Assembly: GCF_029852145.1 (NCBI RefSeq)
Contig: NC_079971.1
Span: forward strand, 11,141,697 to 11,205,696
Direction of reading: 5' to 3'
Length of the DNA: 64,000 nt
Origin: Microplitis mediator
Lineage: Eukaryota; Arthropoda; Insecta; Hymenoptera; Braconidae
Shown here: positions 23,170 through 36,207 of the stretch, in pieces
Numbering within the stretch: the stretch's first letter is position 1
How the letters are laid out: each line of letters begins with the position of its first letter
Program-made: the position numbers and the translations under genes
Notes under the pieces: model-generated
What the model was told of the DNA's origin: nothing
Database searches by the model: none
What the model saw: only the letters and a program-made list of their open reading frames with translations

Positions 23170-26139
23170 TTGGCCAAAAAACGCCGATTCGGATCAGCAC
23201 AAAAACGTCTAAATTATACGTCTCCTAATATCAAACTCACCTTTTGGAACATCCGTGGATCTAAGCACTTGTTGAATCTCACCGAGCTCTTTACTTTAAA
23301 CTTCATAGGCCTCTCTGAAACGTGGATCACTGAACTGTCTTTATCACCAGAGCTATCACGTCACTGAGATCACTTTTCATCACTAGTATCTAAACCAAAA
23401 GGTCCTGGCAGGCCAAGCGGTGGTCTTTTGTCTCTCACAGCTCTTAATACAAAATCTAAACTGCTGAACTCCACTAACCTCTGGATAATATCAAAGCTAC
23501 AACTTTCTAAACTTACGATTATAATTGCATCTGTTTACTTTCCTCCAAGCCTCGACATCATACCTGTTCTTGAACTTCTTTAATCTACTATGCTAAATAT
23601 ACAAGCCTCCTATGACTTTGACGCCTCCATCATAGCTGGAGACTTAAACTCACGACTCGGATCCCTAGGTCAACTCGACCCAAACGCCCTAGCTTCGACT
23701 TCTCTCTTGGAGCACCGTTCTTCTAATGATTGCTGTACTAACGAAAGAGGCAAAGCTCTTCAAGACTTCATGGATTCAAACAACTTTGTTCTCCTAAATG
23801 GCAGATCCAGTGGCGACGCCTCGAGACAGTTCACTTTTTCTAACAAGAACGGCCAGAGTACAGTAGACTTGATTTGGGTGGACATGCTCGGTGTTCAGCA
23901 TGTTAAAGACATGTGGGTCGATCCTATTTGGTCTACATCAGACCACTTTCTCGTCACTGTTGAACTATTCTCCCAGGATACACCCGCACCAGCACCAGTT
24001 CAACACAGAGATGGCTACCTTTCACTCCGCTGGAAGCCGCTAAACAAAGATTCATATTCGCATGAAATGCTCTGGTCTCCCTTTATTACTGCCAATTTCA
24101 CAGCATCATCAACTGGTCTACTTAATGACAACTTGATGATAGCCATAACTACCGCTACCTCCAACTGCAACATGACGAAGCCATCTCACAAGAACTGCAA
24201 GAAATCAATTAACCCCTCGTTTGATAACGAGTGCAGCTCCGCAAAAACAACTGTAGGCACCTGTCTAAAACTCTGCAAATCATCTTCAAATGATCGGCAC
24301 TTGTGGGATAAATATCACGAGACCAAATCTGTGTATCACGAACTTTTAGTTGGAAAAAAGGCTAATTACATAAAACAGCTACAGCTAAAATTCTCTAATA
24401 CTCGCAACTCGTCAGACTTTTGGAGTGTCATTCGTTCTACCCGCAGGTCCGTATTTCATGCACAGCAAATACCGTTCGAAGAGTGGGAGAAGTTCTACCA
24501 CAAGGTGTATCCTCCCAGGATGGAATTCTCTTTCACCCCTACAACACAGTCAAACGACGACCTTGACGCTGAAATAAAGGTAGAAGAACTCCTAGAAAGC
24601 TTAGACAAAGCCAAACAGAATAAAGCAGCCGAAGTAGACGGAGTTTCAAACGAATTCCTCAAATCACTCCCATACAATTCGCTACTATTCCTTTTCTCAC
24701 TGTTCAACAAAATTTTCAACACGGGAGTAGTCCCTTCAAGCTGGTCAGCGATTATCATGTGCATCTTGCATAAAAAAGGTAACGCAGCGGATCCAGGTAA
24801 TTATCGCGGCATTGCTCTGGTTAATTGTGTAACTACAACCTTTACTCAAATATTACATAATAGATTTAGCAAATGGGCTGAAAAGAATGGCATTATTCCC
24901 GAAGAACAGGCAGGTTTTCGATTTGGCCGGGGCTGCGCTGACAACGTATTTGTTGTACATTCACTACTCCTGATACAAGCACGGTTTAAAGGAGTCAGCT
25001 CCTATGCGCTGTTTATTGACTTCAAGAGGGCCTTCGATTCTGTTCTCCATACCAAACTCTGGACCAAGTTAGACCGCCTTGGCCTTAGCCCCAAGATGTT
25101 GAAATTCCTCATGAATCTGTATAAAAACACCTCTAAAAGTTAGATAAAGTTTCGCACATCTATGCAGGGCAACTTAGCTACCTCCGACGCCATAAAGAAG
25201 AGCAAGGTCGCCACCAGCACTGTGCTTGCTATTCTTAACAAACTGAAATCCAGCGCTTGGCCCGGCGTGATAAAACTTCACAAGAGCATCACCTGCTCCA
25301 CCATGTTATATCTCGCTCATATATGGAGCTTGAAACCAGGGAATCTAGAGTGACTGGAGCCCGCCAATTTATTTTTTTCCAAACGTCTCCTTAAGCTTCC
25401 GATGTGTACCACCGACTACGCCCTACGCCTGGAGCTTGGTGTGGACCATATTTCCGTTGCTGTTCTGAAAGCGGCTATCAACTGGATCATTAAAATCCTG
25501 GAAATGCAAGAAAATCGCCTGCCCAAGATCTGTCTGAAACAACTCATTGCCTTGACAGCCACTCCATTCTACTCAGATCGCCTAAACTGGGTCCAACAAC
25601 TTAAACACCTGTTGAACTCCATTGGTGAAGTACACGTGTTTGATAATATGACTGCCAACTACTATAAACGGAAAAAAACGCAAATTATCGAAGAATATAG
25701 ACACCATCGTCGCTCCCTAGACCTGGGTAGATACCGTGCATCCACGGCCTGTCAATTTACATTTAATGAGTCCAGCTTACAACATTTCTCACCGAGACAA
25801 GCTCTGGAAGTGCTGCCCCATCATCTCGCCGTAATAATATCCCAGCTGCGGCTGGCCTCCAATTTCGCAAGCACCATCACTGTTGGTAAATCATCGCTGA
25901 AACTATCTCCCACCAAAAGCTGCCCATGCTGTTACCTGAATAAACCAGACAATGTTGTACACTTCATTTCCAAGTGCCCCACCTTCAGACAAGCCAGGGA
26001 AAAATACTTGGCAGAATGCTTTGATGAAGATACCCAACGTATTTCTTTAAAATTTCTAGAGTCATGGAATGTTCGTTCAGTTAAAAATCTACTTGCCTTC
26101 TGCAAACTTTGCCTTAAAATTAGAATCCAAGACACCTGA
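23170..26139 (+). pseudogene. LINE ORF2: endonuclease and reverse transcriptase, RT core deleted
   Basis: APE-type endonuclease blocks are FWNIRG, GLSETW, AGDLNSRLG and STSDHFLVTVEL. RT blocks follow: LHKKGNAADPGNYRGIALV, EEQAGFRFGRGCADN and ALFIDFKRAFDSVLHTKLW. After LMNLYKNTSKS (25143) the sequence jumps to the RT connection region, and the catalytic Tyr/Phe-Ala-Asp-Asp segment is absent, implying loss of roughly 500 bp of coding sequence near 25143-25200. In-frame stops sit at 23365-23367, near 23581, at 25141-25143 and at 25351-25353; the phase is the same throughout. The C-terminus has CPCCYLNKPDNVVHFISKCP, a CCHC block typical of these LINEs. Confidence 0.85.
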
Positions 26140-26230
26140 TATGTAATACTACCTTACTACTCTCAGTTGAAAATATTGTATCGAGGATTGTATCCTGAAG
26201 AAAACAATAAATAAATTTATATTTTATAAA

Positions 26231-29200
26231 TTATTGATTTCATTTTATTTTTGCGATTTTGACTATTTCACGACCCGGTCTCTAAATTATGTATTATAGC
26301 AGCAGGTAAATGGTAGAAAACTTGGCAGGAAACCCGAACTGCTGTTGAGCGCTCAGGGTTATAGGACAGGACAGAACTGCTAATAAGCGCTCGCCCCTGG
26401 GTGGTAATAATGTTATGGACCGGCCATGGTGTAGGTGAATATGTTGGGGGTGCCATGGCACCCCAAAATAAGTTTAAATTAATTTTGAATTAATTGTAGT
26501 TTATTAATTATTTATGGAGAGTAGAGGTTCGAGCTCCATGAGCTCTCTCGTAAGACTGACTATATAGTCGTTATAAAAAATATAATAAGGCAAACAGAGT
26601 TGACAAAATGTTGACGCTGCATCTTAGGTTCCCTGTGAGAGAATCGTCGTGGTCCGAGTCTCATGCATTTCCATCTGTTTCGACTACTCGCGAGCCACGG
26701 CGACTCTTTTATTATAACTGATTTCCGTAACATCGGGTAAAATCAATTCATTAAAATGTTATGTCCGATCATTTTCATTACGATTAATAATATAATTACA
26801 AAATCTTAAAAGCTTAACACATTCTGAATAAAATGATTTAAATTAAATGCTCTTATTAACCAAAATAACTGAGAGAAAATTCAATTTTAGAATTTCACTG
26901 TGAGAAAGAGTATTGTGAGAGCCGTGCAGGGGTTCTCTACAAAGGACGGCTGCATAACTCCCGTGATAAGGCTGAACACCATTTTTAAGAGTTTTTCTAC
27001 GAAAATTGATAAAAGTGGTAATAAGATAGAAAATTTATGTTTCCGCTGCTCCACTTGCTCCCTTTATGGGAGTGCTCCGACCCAAAAGTGAAACGTTCCA
27101 GATCACTTTTGGGAAGTAACGGAAATATTTTATTTAAACAAAATTTAAATATTAAAACTCAAAAAAACGAAAAACAAAATAAGAAATAAGTAGTATCTAG
27201 AGAACTAAATGAATAGATAAATCAATAATTAAGTAAATTAACAAATGAATAGATAATCAAAAAAATAATTGAGTAAATAAATAAACAAATGAATGAATAA
27301 TTGAAGAAATAATTAAATGAATAAATAAATAAAAAATCAATCAAGTAAATAAATAAATGAATAAGTAAATATATAAATAAATAAATAGATAAATAAATTG
27401 CTAAATACATAGTTGTTTAAGTGAAAGATAAGCTAGGAAGAGGGCAAAAGAACACGCCTAGAACTAATGCGGAGGGGATGGTGCGACCCCCGAAGCATTA
27501 GGCCCTAAAACAAATAGGAGGAAAGTTAAGGCCAAGATGATCTTCTATTAGACTTGATTTTTCCTCGAACAAAATAATAAAGAAACGCCTCTTCATTTTC
27601 TGTGGGACTCTGAATTTTAACTAAGAGAGTCAGTCGTAAAAATTGGTCCAAAGTGGACGGTTGGGTAATAGATAATAGTAAATTAGAGTAGGCTGGTAGC
27701 CACCTGATATATTTTAAAGATAGTTAAAACATGTAACGACAGATCAGAGCAGGCTGGGAGTCACTTGATATAGAGGAAGAAAATTATGATTATAATAAAT
27801 AACTATAAATGTGCATCAAGGTGTAAACACGTTTTAAAAGATGAAGAAAAAGAAAAGTGTTAGTGTGTATATTAAATTAGTGTCAGTAAATAATTTGGAG
27901 AGCATCAAAAATTAATTCAGAAAAACAGGTGTTACGTTCTGGCTTTAATTATATTAAAATATAATTTTTCGAATTTTTTGTAGGCAATATATTATAAAAC
28001 TTTGGTCACTCTGATGAAGAAAAATTCTTCAACAGAGTAACTAAAGCAGATAAGCGATTTTCACCAACACCGTCGTGGCCCGTAGTCTGAACTCATGACG
28101 AGGCATGTGACCCGGGCCTCGGCGATGTTCTTTAGGGTAACCTGAGATGCGACGTTGGACGATTTATAATTTTGTTATTTTTTTTGTACTGGATCTGCGG
28201 GGACAGAACAGGCAATCAGCTGACGAACATCTAAGGCCCCGGACTTGTGCCCGGTGATCGACTGACTTTAAATTTAATGTTTTATTTGAGAATATACTTA
28301 AATTTATTTTAAATTTTGTATTATTTGAATTTAAACGCTTCAAACAAAATTTAAAAACTATAAGAGTCGAACAGTGACATCACAGGAGGTCTATAGATTT
28401 TCCAATGATGTCTACCTGGAAAATATTTAATTCGTATTTAATTAAATAATAAATAATAGGAATTAACATTTAGTCAGAATGTTACACAGGTATAACAAAA
28501 TAAATAAAATTTTAGATTCAAATTTGAAATGTCCCTTTAAATATAAAGATCAATTTAAAATGTTTGTAACCGATTCAGCGATCTAAATCTTGTAACAATA
28601 TATATTTATTAACACAAAATTGTTAAATAATTTATTTAAAACAAAATAAACCTATTCTCTTTCCAAAAGTATTTCTGAGTCTCCGGTCTATTGGTCGAAA
28701 GACTAGGGCCGAATAAAAATAATTTAAACTGTTATTAAAAATGCAAAGATATAGCATTTTGACACAACAAAAAATAATTAATTCCGTTATTATCGTCAAA
28801 ATTTACTTCAATTTTATTAAATTGTACACTGATCATGAATCAAACAGTTTTCATGGCAACCACGAGCCAAACATACGTTTTATTATTTATCAATCCTAAA
28901 AGTATTGATGTGCAAAATTTCAAAGGGAATCAAGTACTTTATGAAAATGAGCCACCAGTTCTCCAATTATTGTATAAAGTAATCTCATGTTATTCATAAT
29001 TTGTAGGAATGAACCTTTAATTTTCGCACTGTTTTTTTTTTTTTTTGATAAATATTTCATAGCAACTATACGAAATTGTGTTGTGCAAGGGTGGTAGTGA
29101 GTACTGCAAATCAATTAATGTAACGGGACCGAAGTCCACCTCTGTCTCACCGGAGGCCGTTTTCTCGCCCTTTTAGGCATACACACGCTTCGTAACATCC

Positions 29201-31536
29201 CTATCCTCCACCATAATATAATAATAGCAAAATATGAGCATAAGTTCATATTAGCTTGACCTAGGATTGATGACCAGATCCAAGATCCTTTCACGGAAAG
29301 TTGAAAAAAATATCTTAATGAAATACAAAAATTAAACTTAAAAATGTTGGCCAGTATAATATGAATTTACTAAAAAAAAAAAAACTTATTTTTTGATTAG
29401 TCATATCATATTATACAGGTCAAAATTTTCTAGATTATTTTCGCTATTTGAATGATTTTGTTTTTAATTATTTCCATCAGACCTGCTGGGTTCTCATCAC
29501 TTCGCAATACTTACTACCACCCCCGCGCAACACAACTATTAACTAGTCAATTCATCTTTCCCAGATCGTAATTTATGAATTTACTTTTCGCTCTTCACAT
29601 CTAACTTTTTATCGTTACGCAATACACACTACCTTTCTCGCACAATACCATTTTCCTTTAGACTGATAATGAAAATACCAATGTGAACGTAACAGATTTA
29701 AGCTAATTTTTTAAATAAATTCACTTTGCTGTAGCTATAGTTTTTTAGATTATAAAATAAATTTATTTATTTTTGTCCTGTAAATAATGTTTTTGTAAAA
29801 TAAGCGAATAAACTAAGAGGATCTGGTTTAGGCGTGAGGATTTTTAAACAATTAAAAATTACACAGATTTTATAAATAAAAAATTTGGTTACTTATTCAA
29901 ACTAATTACACTTAAACTTGTTAGAACTTAATAGCTATAGTGAATGCGACTAAATGATTACGTGATAGAGAATGCGAAAAATAAAGAACCACGTGTAATT
30001 ATAATTCGACACGCGGTTGATAGCGGTTAATAACGCGCTAATTAATTTGATAATTAATTATATGCAAGTAACAATCAATTTCCACTCAATAAATAGCAGC
30101 CTTATTGTACTGTCTAATTATTGATAGAATTTAGCGTAGCGGTTCTGAATAATATCACAAAAGAGATAATTTATGTTGAGCGAAGCGATTAGACGGATAG
30201 CTGTTTTTGTACTGATCGATCTACGAAGTCAATCCTGGCTTGAGCGATTTTGATCCGGCGTTTCCATTCAGTGCTGACGTGGCAGCATTGCTACATAAGA
30301 CGAATTTTTCCATTGTCTTAAAAGTGCGCCAACAGGAAGTAGTTAACAGCCAATTTCCTTATTGGCTGCCGAGCACGCTGACATAAGACGAATTATTCGA
30401 TTGGTCGACTGGTAGCGGGTTCTCATGCCGCTTTGACACGGTTATGAGCAAGAAATTGCAGGTGTCGGGCCCAGATTGCGAGTGACCCGGCACTATTCTG
30501 ACATTCAAGTCAGTAGCGAGTTCGGCTGCTCCTGTACGTAGGGAAAGTACACGAAGCTTTGCAGAATGATTAAGCTCGTGACCGAACAGTTTTAAATAAC
30601 TTAGTGCATTATTTTGAACTCAATAAAATACGTCAAATGATATCGTGACCATCAAAATTAGACTCTTTTTTCAAGCGATATCGTTGTTAAAAAAATTTTC
30701 GACAAGTTTATTTTGTAATCAATTGATAATCACTAAATCAACTGATTCCAAATATCATTTTGCGCTGAAGACTGAAAAATTGCGCCAAATAGCGTCTCAA
30801 ACTTCAAGATCGATTGATTAGTTCGTAAGAATGCGGCGAAAAAAAATTTTAAAACTAAAAATGTACTTTATTTTTGTCGGATATCGCAAAATGTAATTAA
30901 TCATGCGTTCCAAAATTTATACCGGCATTCTGCCTTCATAGAGTTTGATAATCACTACATATATTGTCGCAATCATTCCATTAGTTTAAATAATATCATC
31001 ATTAAAAATTTTTAAAAATCAATGATTCTGACATTTCTTTTTGTTTGTTCCATACATTAACGCACTGGTTCAATCTCTAGTTTATGTGATCCTCCATTTT
31101 GATCATTTTTGATTATTTCAGTTCAAACCCGTTAAACTTATGAATCATAGTTATAACCCAAACTTTAAATAACAATCCGTATTAATTATTATCAATTGTT
31201 CGACTTTTCAACTTTTTGCGAGCACGAATAGTTCGAAAATAACAACGCTTTCTAAAGTTTTGAGGTTGGCCTTCAGTGTGAATCGTTTTTTAGATGTTCT
31301 ATGAAAAATTTTAATTTATTTTTCAACAAAACAAAAATCTTTTTAATTTTCGTCTCGAATGCTACAAGAGTTTTTTGCTATATATATAGCGGCCCTCCCC
31401 ATTGTTGCTAATTTAATTACAAATTCGAAAGACTTTCGTTTATATCATACTTGAATCACATCCCATCTATAATAGCTCAAAAACATTAAAAGTAATTGAA
31501 ACTCTGTTTCTCGTAATAGCGCACATCACAAACCAG
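26231..31536. other. noncoding AT-rich sequence with repeat fragments
   Basis: No gene recognised over 5.3 kb. GC-richer islands at about 26270-26460, 26520-26720, 28020-28260 and 29120-29210 look like pieces of LTRs. The start of one at 26757 (TGTTATGTCCG) matches the start of the solo LTR at 14196, but no right partner was found. An AAATAAATGAATA-type simple repeat fills 27190-27410. The stretch 29300-31530 is AT-rich and may be intron sequence of the receptor gene whose exon follows. Confidence 0.4.
27190..27410. repeat. AAATRAAT simple-repeat tract
   Basis: About 220 bp of variants of AAATAAATGAATAGAT. Its complement reads as an Ile/Tyr/Leu/Phe open frame, which is an artefact of the repeat. 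Confidence 0.8.
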
Positions 31537-31934
31537 TTTGCAATTACAACTAGCACCTTCACTTGAGCATCAAACTGCTGCTATGCTCAGTATATTAGAG
31601 CGATACAAGTGGCATCAATTCAGTGTAGTCACATCGCAGATTGCGGGTCACGATGACTTCATCCAAGCAGTAAGGGAACGAATTTCAGACTTGCAAGAAA
31701 CGGTGAAATTGACAATCTTAAACGCTATATTAGTTACTGAAGCTATAGATTTGTTAGAACTCGTCAAAAGTGAATCCAGAGTTATGTTGCTTTATGCTAC
31801 TAGAGAAGAAGCTATACATATATTAAGTGCTGCGGCAGACCTTAAAATAACTGGAGAAAATTACGTCTGGATAGTCAGCCAGAGCGTAATTGAAAACCTT
31901 CAAACACCAAACCAATTTCCTGTTGGAATGCTCG
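31537..31934 (+). CDS. Nmdar2: internal exon of NMDA-type glutamate receptor subunit 2
   Basis: A single 398-bp exon. The acceptor is ...CACAAACCAG before 31537 and the donor is CTCG|GTGAGT after 31934. The translation begins near LQLQLAPSLEHQTAAML and includes ILERYKWHQFSVVTSQIAGH, SRVMLLYATREEAIH and YVWIVSQSVIEN. These match, from memory, the extracellular amino-terminal (LIVBP-like) domain of insect NMDA receptor 2 subunits, a postsynaptic cation channel. The reading frame is open across the whole exon and both splice sites are canonical, so it looks functional. No other exon of this gene was recognised in the window; neighbouring exons may lie outside or be very short. It is the clearest host gene here. 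Confidence 0.85.
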
Positions 31935-32590
31935 GTGAGTGGATTTATTATATATTTATTAATAAAATTTCAACTTTTTAAAGCAAAATGTAGCCTTAAT
32001 AAAAAAAGTCTAGTTCTTGCTGACATACTGACTCCATACATACTACTTACAAATCAGACAATTTGATTACAATGAGTGCTTTCTAGAAAAATGTACACAT
32101 GTTCCATATTCGTACATGAACAATTGCAAAAGTTATTGACTAATTGCGATTTTCAAAAAAGTAGGTCTTTGATAATATCTCAAGGACCAGGATAGTTACA
32201 GTAAAATCTAAAAGAGATTCTGAAAATAGAAATAATTTCCAATAAAACAATGTTGACTACCCGAGTCAATTATTGAATAATGTAATTGAATGTGAAAAAT
32301 GGGTCTTCGCATGACACACGCAAGGGTCTCCACCTACAACAGAACAGACCATAATGTATAAATTTTATTTTTAACTATAATTTGTAAACTTGAAAATTTG
32401 TTGATGTTATAGTTTGAAGTAGTTACTTCAAAGAATAAAATTTCGTCGAAAAATTTTTTTTTCATCAATTTCAATAATCAACAGGATTGTTAATTACTTA
32501 AGTTTTTCTGATTCATATTTGCATTGAAACTTACCCGGGAAAAAAAGGTCTTAAATGATCATATTTAAAACATCAAAGTGACTCATATAA
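31935..32590. other. presumed intron and AT-rich repeat start
   Basis: Follows the receptor exon donor site. At about 32533 a CCCGGGAAAAAA motif begins an AT-rich repeat which also starts at 34898 and, slightly changed, at 42247. No gene. Confidence 0.45.
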
Positions 32591-32594
32591 AATC

Positions 32595-34812
32595 TGAAAC
32601 GAAGTTGAGGTCCACCCCTCTAGTAGGAATGAATCAACCGTCCGTTACCCATTTTTAATTAAACGGGCCCGTGTCCCTTTTAGCTAGTAAGCTAATAATT
32701 CGGTAACTGATCCTGGTGTTACCCGGTTCGTAAGGACCAGACGACCGGTTGGCCATAAATTTATATACGCCAAATGCGTATAAAGGATCGGGAGTCGTGG
32801 GGCATGTTATATATCAGTAATATATGAGAAAAAGAAAGTAGACTACAGGTGTTTGCGAAGCAAGCCAAACTAGTGAGAAGCACAAAAAATTATAAAAGGT
32901 ATAATAATAGTATTGTAAAATATTAAATTAAAAACTACATTAAATATTTAGTTTGCTGGATCGGGATGGTGAAAGAAATAAGAAGTCACTGATTTGGTGT
33001 ATTGTCCATATTTAATAAAAATAAATCACAGATAATAGCGTAGAGTACAAGAGTCGATCACGAGTTCATATTAGAGCACTTATTGAACATTATTCGATTG
33101 CATTTGAGTTTAATTGAGTTTTATATAAATTGCATGGCACCGTACACATGAACATTATATTATGTACATATAGAGCGTAGTTGAAGATCGAGTTTGTTGA
33201 GTTTAATGAATACGAGTTTATAAATTTACACGGCACCATACACGTGAATTAATTTATACAAAAGAGCGCAATAAAGAGTAAATTATTAACAATTAATGAT
33301 TTACAAATATCATCAATAGTTCGAGTATACATTTTGTCACAATTAATTTTGATACGCGACATTGAGAACGAGTAAGAGCCGAGTATGAACTTAATAGATG
33401 CTTAGCGAGCCGAGTCAGAACGTATAATAATTACTTTGCAGTCACAAATAAAATTTGATATTGATTTTTGAGATTAAAGATTACTGGATGACTGAATGAT
33501 GACATCAGTCACACCAGTTGACATCGAGTACGAGTAAATATTAAGCGATGAGTAATGAAAGTAATTGTAAATTGAAATAAATTATTTGTGGCTGCAAAGT
33601 CACGAGATGGCGAGTATGTGAATAGATATAGCCCGCACGTTAGTTTAACACGCGGTCACCACAGCAATGAGCACAGAGTTTATATATGAAAAAAAGGATA
33701 TAATTGAAGAATATAGATGATAACAAATACATGGTGAATCAGCGAGTTACGATTAGAATGATGTACTTGATAATGTAGAGTAATTAACACGATGTAATTG
33801 AATTACAATAAAAACTGGTAGCACGTGGTGTTCTATCACAAGTGTTGTAGAATAATGCCAGTTGCCGCGTAGCTGGCTATCGAGTTGAAATTCCGAGTAT
33901 CAGAGGGCGCGTCGATAGCAGCACCTCTGGTATAGTAGAGCGTAGAGTTGTCAAGTGTTCTGGCGCGAACATTTGAAATTTACGCAACAAGTATTATTAT
34001 ACTTACCTGTGAGTTGTTGGTTCACTGGTGTCAATAAATGAGATCAATGAGTAATTAAGACAATTGTGAGCTCTGTATCACAATTGTCTGGTACAGCTAC
34101 AAGCAGGTATTGTAGATGGACATCGCGGCAGGTACGCGCTTCTGTAAGCAGGTATTACAGGATAGGTCGCGGCAGGTACGCGCTTCCACAAGCAGGTATT
34201 GTAGGAAAGGAGTGCAGCAGGTATGCACCTCTACAAGCAGGTATTGTAGGAGAATATCGTGGCAGGGACACGCTTCCACAAGCAGGTATTGTGGGAAAAT
34301 ATCGTGGCAGGTACACGCTTCTACAAGCAGGTATTGTAGGAAAAGGATGTAGCAGGTATACATCTTACGGGATTGCCGTCTTCTACAGGCAGGTACTGTA
34401 GGCTAGGAAGTTTAGGTAGGTTTACACAAGAATAATCATATCAGGCTATGATTATGTTATTATTTAGAAGAATACTTAAATAATACTGGATACTTAGTCG
34501 TAAACAGGTGGTTAAAAAGTTAAGAAGAGAGTTAAAAGAATAAACTGTTTTTATTATAAAGTCATAATGAAATGTATATGAGAAAAGCTTAACTGAAATC
34601 TATCGGCGCGCAGGCCTTTTTATAGATTCACGTCGATGCTTACGCGTCGACGTGGTGCGCATCCCTTCCATTTAAAATGCGAATGGAGAGGGATTATGTA
34701 ATAATAATAATAATTAAATAATACTAGAGCGGGTAAACCAGATAATATGTGGTAAATACCCTCGGTAACCGTCATCATGGTATGATAATGAGGTATTATA
34801 AACCTCGTTACA
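32595..34812 (-). repeat. solo LTR with 4-bp target duplication
   Basis: Plus-strand ends are TGAAACGAAG and CCTCGTTACA, both flanked by AATC (32591-32594 and 34813-34816). A 4-bp duplication fits Ty3/gypsy integration. The orientation is inferred because the ends read TGTAACGAGG...TTCGTTTCA on the minus strand. At 2218 bp it is long for an LTR, partly because of a 45-bp minisatellite at 34091-34400. It has interrupted an AT-rich repeat that resumes on the right. Confidence 0.6.
34091..34400. repeat. 45-bp minisatellite, about seven units
   Basis: The repeated core is acaagcaggtattgtagg, followed by a variable part ending in ggcaggtacacgcttc. Because 45 is divisible by 3, several frames stay open over the array and encode 15-residue repeats such as QAGIVGKYRGRYTLL. 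There is no start context or flanking coding sequence, and the array lies within an LTR, so I do not call a gene. Confidence 0.8.
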
Positions 34813-35055
34813 AATCATACAAAGTTTTATAATGAAATTGGTCCTATAAAAACTTATATAACTTTATAAAATCTTATATAATCATATAAAGTTATATATA
34901 CCCGGGAAAAAATGATTTTACCTAATCATATATACAATTACCTATATATGATTAGATCTCAAAATTGGCAGGATCTGATGATATATAGTTATCTATAATC
35001 ATGCATGAACAAAAAAAAAATCGGTCTATTGGTTGACCCTGCGGGCCAGCCCTCA

Positions 35056-35654
35056 AACTTCCCGCTATTTCCGAGCTTAAGGAGCTCGAAAACATTAATG
35101 TGAATACATTTTCGAGCTCTTCGAGCTCGAAAGTACTTTTGTGTGCCATTGTTTTCGAAAAAAACCGTTTTTTAGCATTTCTTTCTTCCACGATATCTCG
35201 CGAACGAATTAACCGATTTTGATGGTTGAGGTCGCGTTTAACGCGACTTATTAAGTTCTAGAGCTGGTTATATTTTGAAGTCGATCGTTCAATTCATTTC
35301 TGAGAAATCAATAAAAAACTAAAAAAAAAAAAATTTTTTTTTTCGTAATTCGCCAATATTTTCGAGTCTACTCTGTCAAATGATTTGAAATTTTCAGAAA
35401 AGTTGATTGCTAACAAGCTCTTTCGATTGCCGCCTTAACCATCCAAATCGGTTCATTAGTTGAAAAGTTATAGACCGGTCACACACATACACACACGAAC
35501 ATACATACATACAGACACTCGGACATAATTCTAAAAATAGTCAGAATAGCTTCCTAGGACCACAAAACGATGAAATTTCGATTTTCGCAAATCGCGGTGA
35601 AAACAATAACTTCCCGAAATTTTCGAAAATCATCGATTTTCTTAGTGGGAAGTT
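35056..35654. mobile_element. 0.6-kb MITE-like element
   Basis: Ends AACTTCCCGCTA and TAGTGGGAAGTT form a short imperfect inverted repeat. The interior has two mirrored gagctcgaa palindromes and a catacata tract. The left-end sequence with its flank (ggttgaccctgcgggccagcc) also occurs near 19580. Sequence of this style is, as I recall, common in parasitoid wasp genomes. No coding capacity. Confidence 0.5.
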
Positions 35655-36207
35655 AAAAAAAAAAAATCTATCGGTTAACTGCTATTTAGCCAAGGGGTCA
35701 CCCATCCAACTAATGTGCTACCTCAATGCTCCTCAACTTTGATGATCTCTTGATTGCCGTCTTCTTCTCTAGTCTGCTTTACCCTTATAAGCTTCAAAAA
35801 ATCTATAGCATTACTTAAATCAAATGATCAAATTGATACGTCCTACATAAATAATGCACCAAATATGATTAAATTTTATCACATTTGTGTTTTATATAAA
35901 ATTTTAAGTTTCTTTAAGATAACCTGCTTATAAGAACATAGAAACTTATTTATAAGAATCGTAAAACTATATAAACTTCTAATAATCATATATGATTTTA
36001 TATGACCATTTTAAATAAACTCTTTTGTAATCATACAAATTTATTTATAACTTCATATATAATCACATAAATTTTTATTAATTATCTGAATTTTTAGAAG
36101 AATTTTATAAGGTCATATCAGATTTCATATGATCATATATGATCATACATGATTATCTATAATCATATAAAACGTGCTCTTATAATTTTATAATGTTATA
36201 TATAACT

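Larger units (their letters stand above)
21900..26230 (+). mobile_element. degenerate LINE (non-LTR retrotransposon)
   Basis: ORF1, then an ORF2 with endonuclease, part of an RT and a C-terminal Cys/His block, then a 3' tail with AATAAATAAAT. The GC content is clearly above the surroundings. The RT and endonuclease motifs fit the broad Jockey/I/CR1 group; the clade is not assigned. An internal deletion and several stops make it inactive. Target-site duplications were not found. Confidence 0.8.

Noticed and set aside
27222..27410. Ile/Tyr/Leu-rich minus-strand frame that looks like a membrane protein
   Set aside because: It is an AAATAAAT simple repeat.
34066..34401. Repeat protein with QAGIVG units
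   Set aside because: A 45-bp minisatellite keeps several frames open on both strands, and it sits inside a solo LTR.
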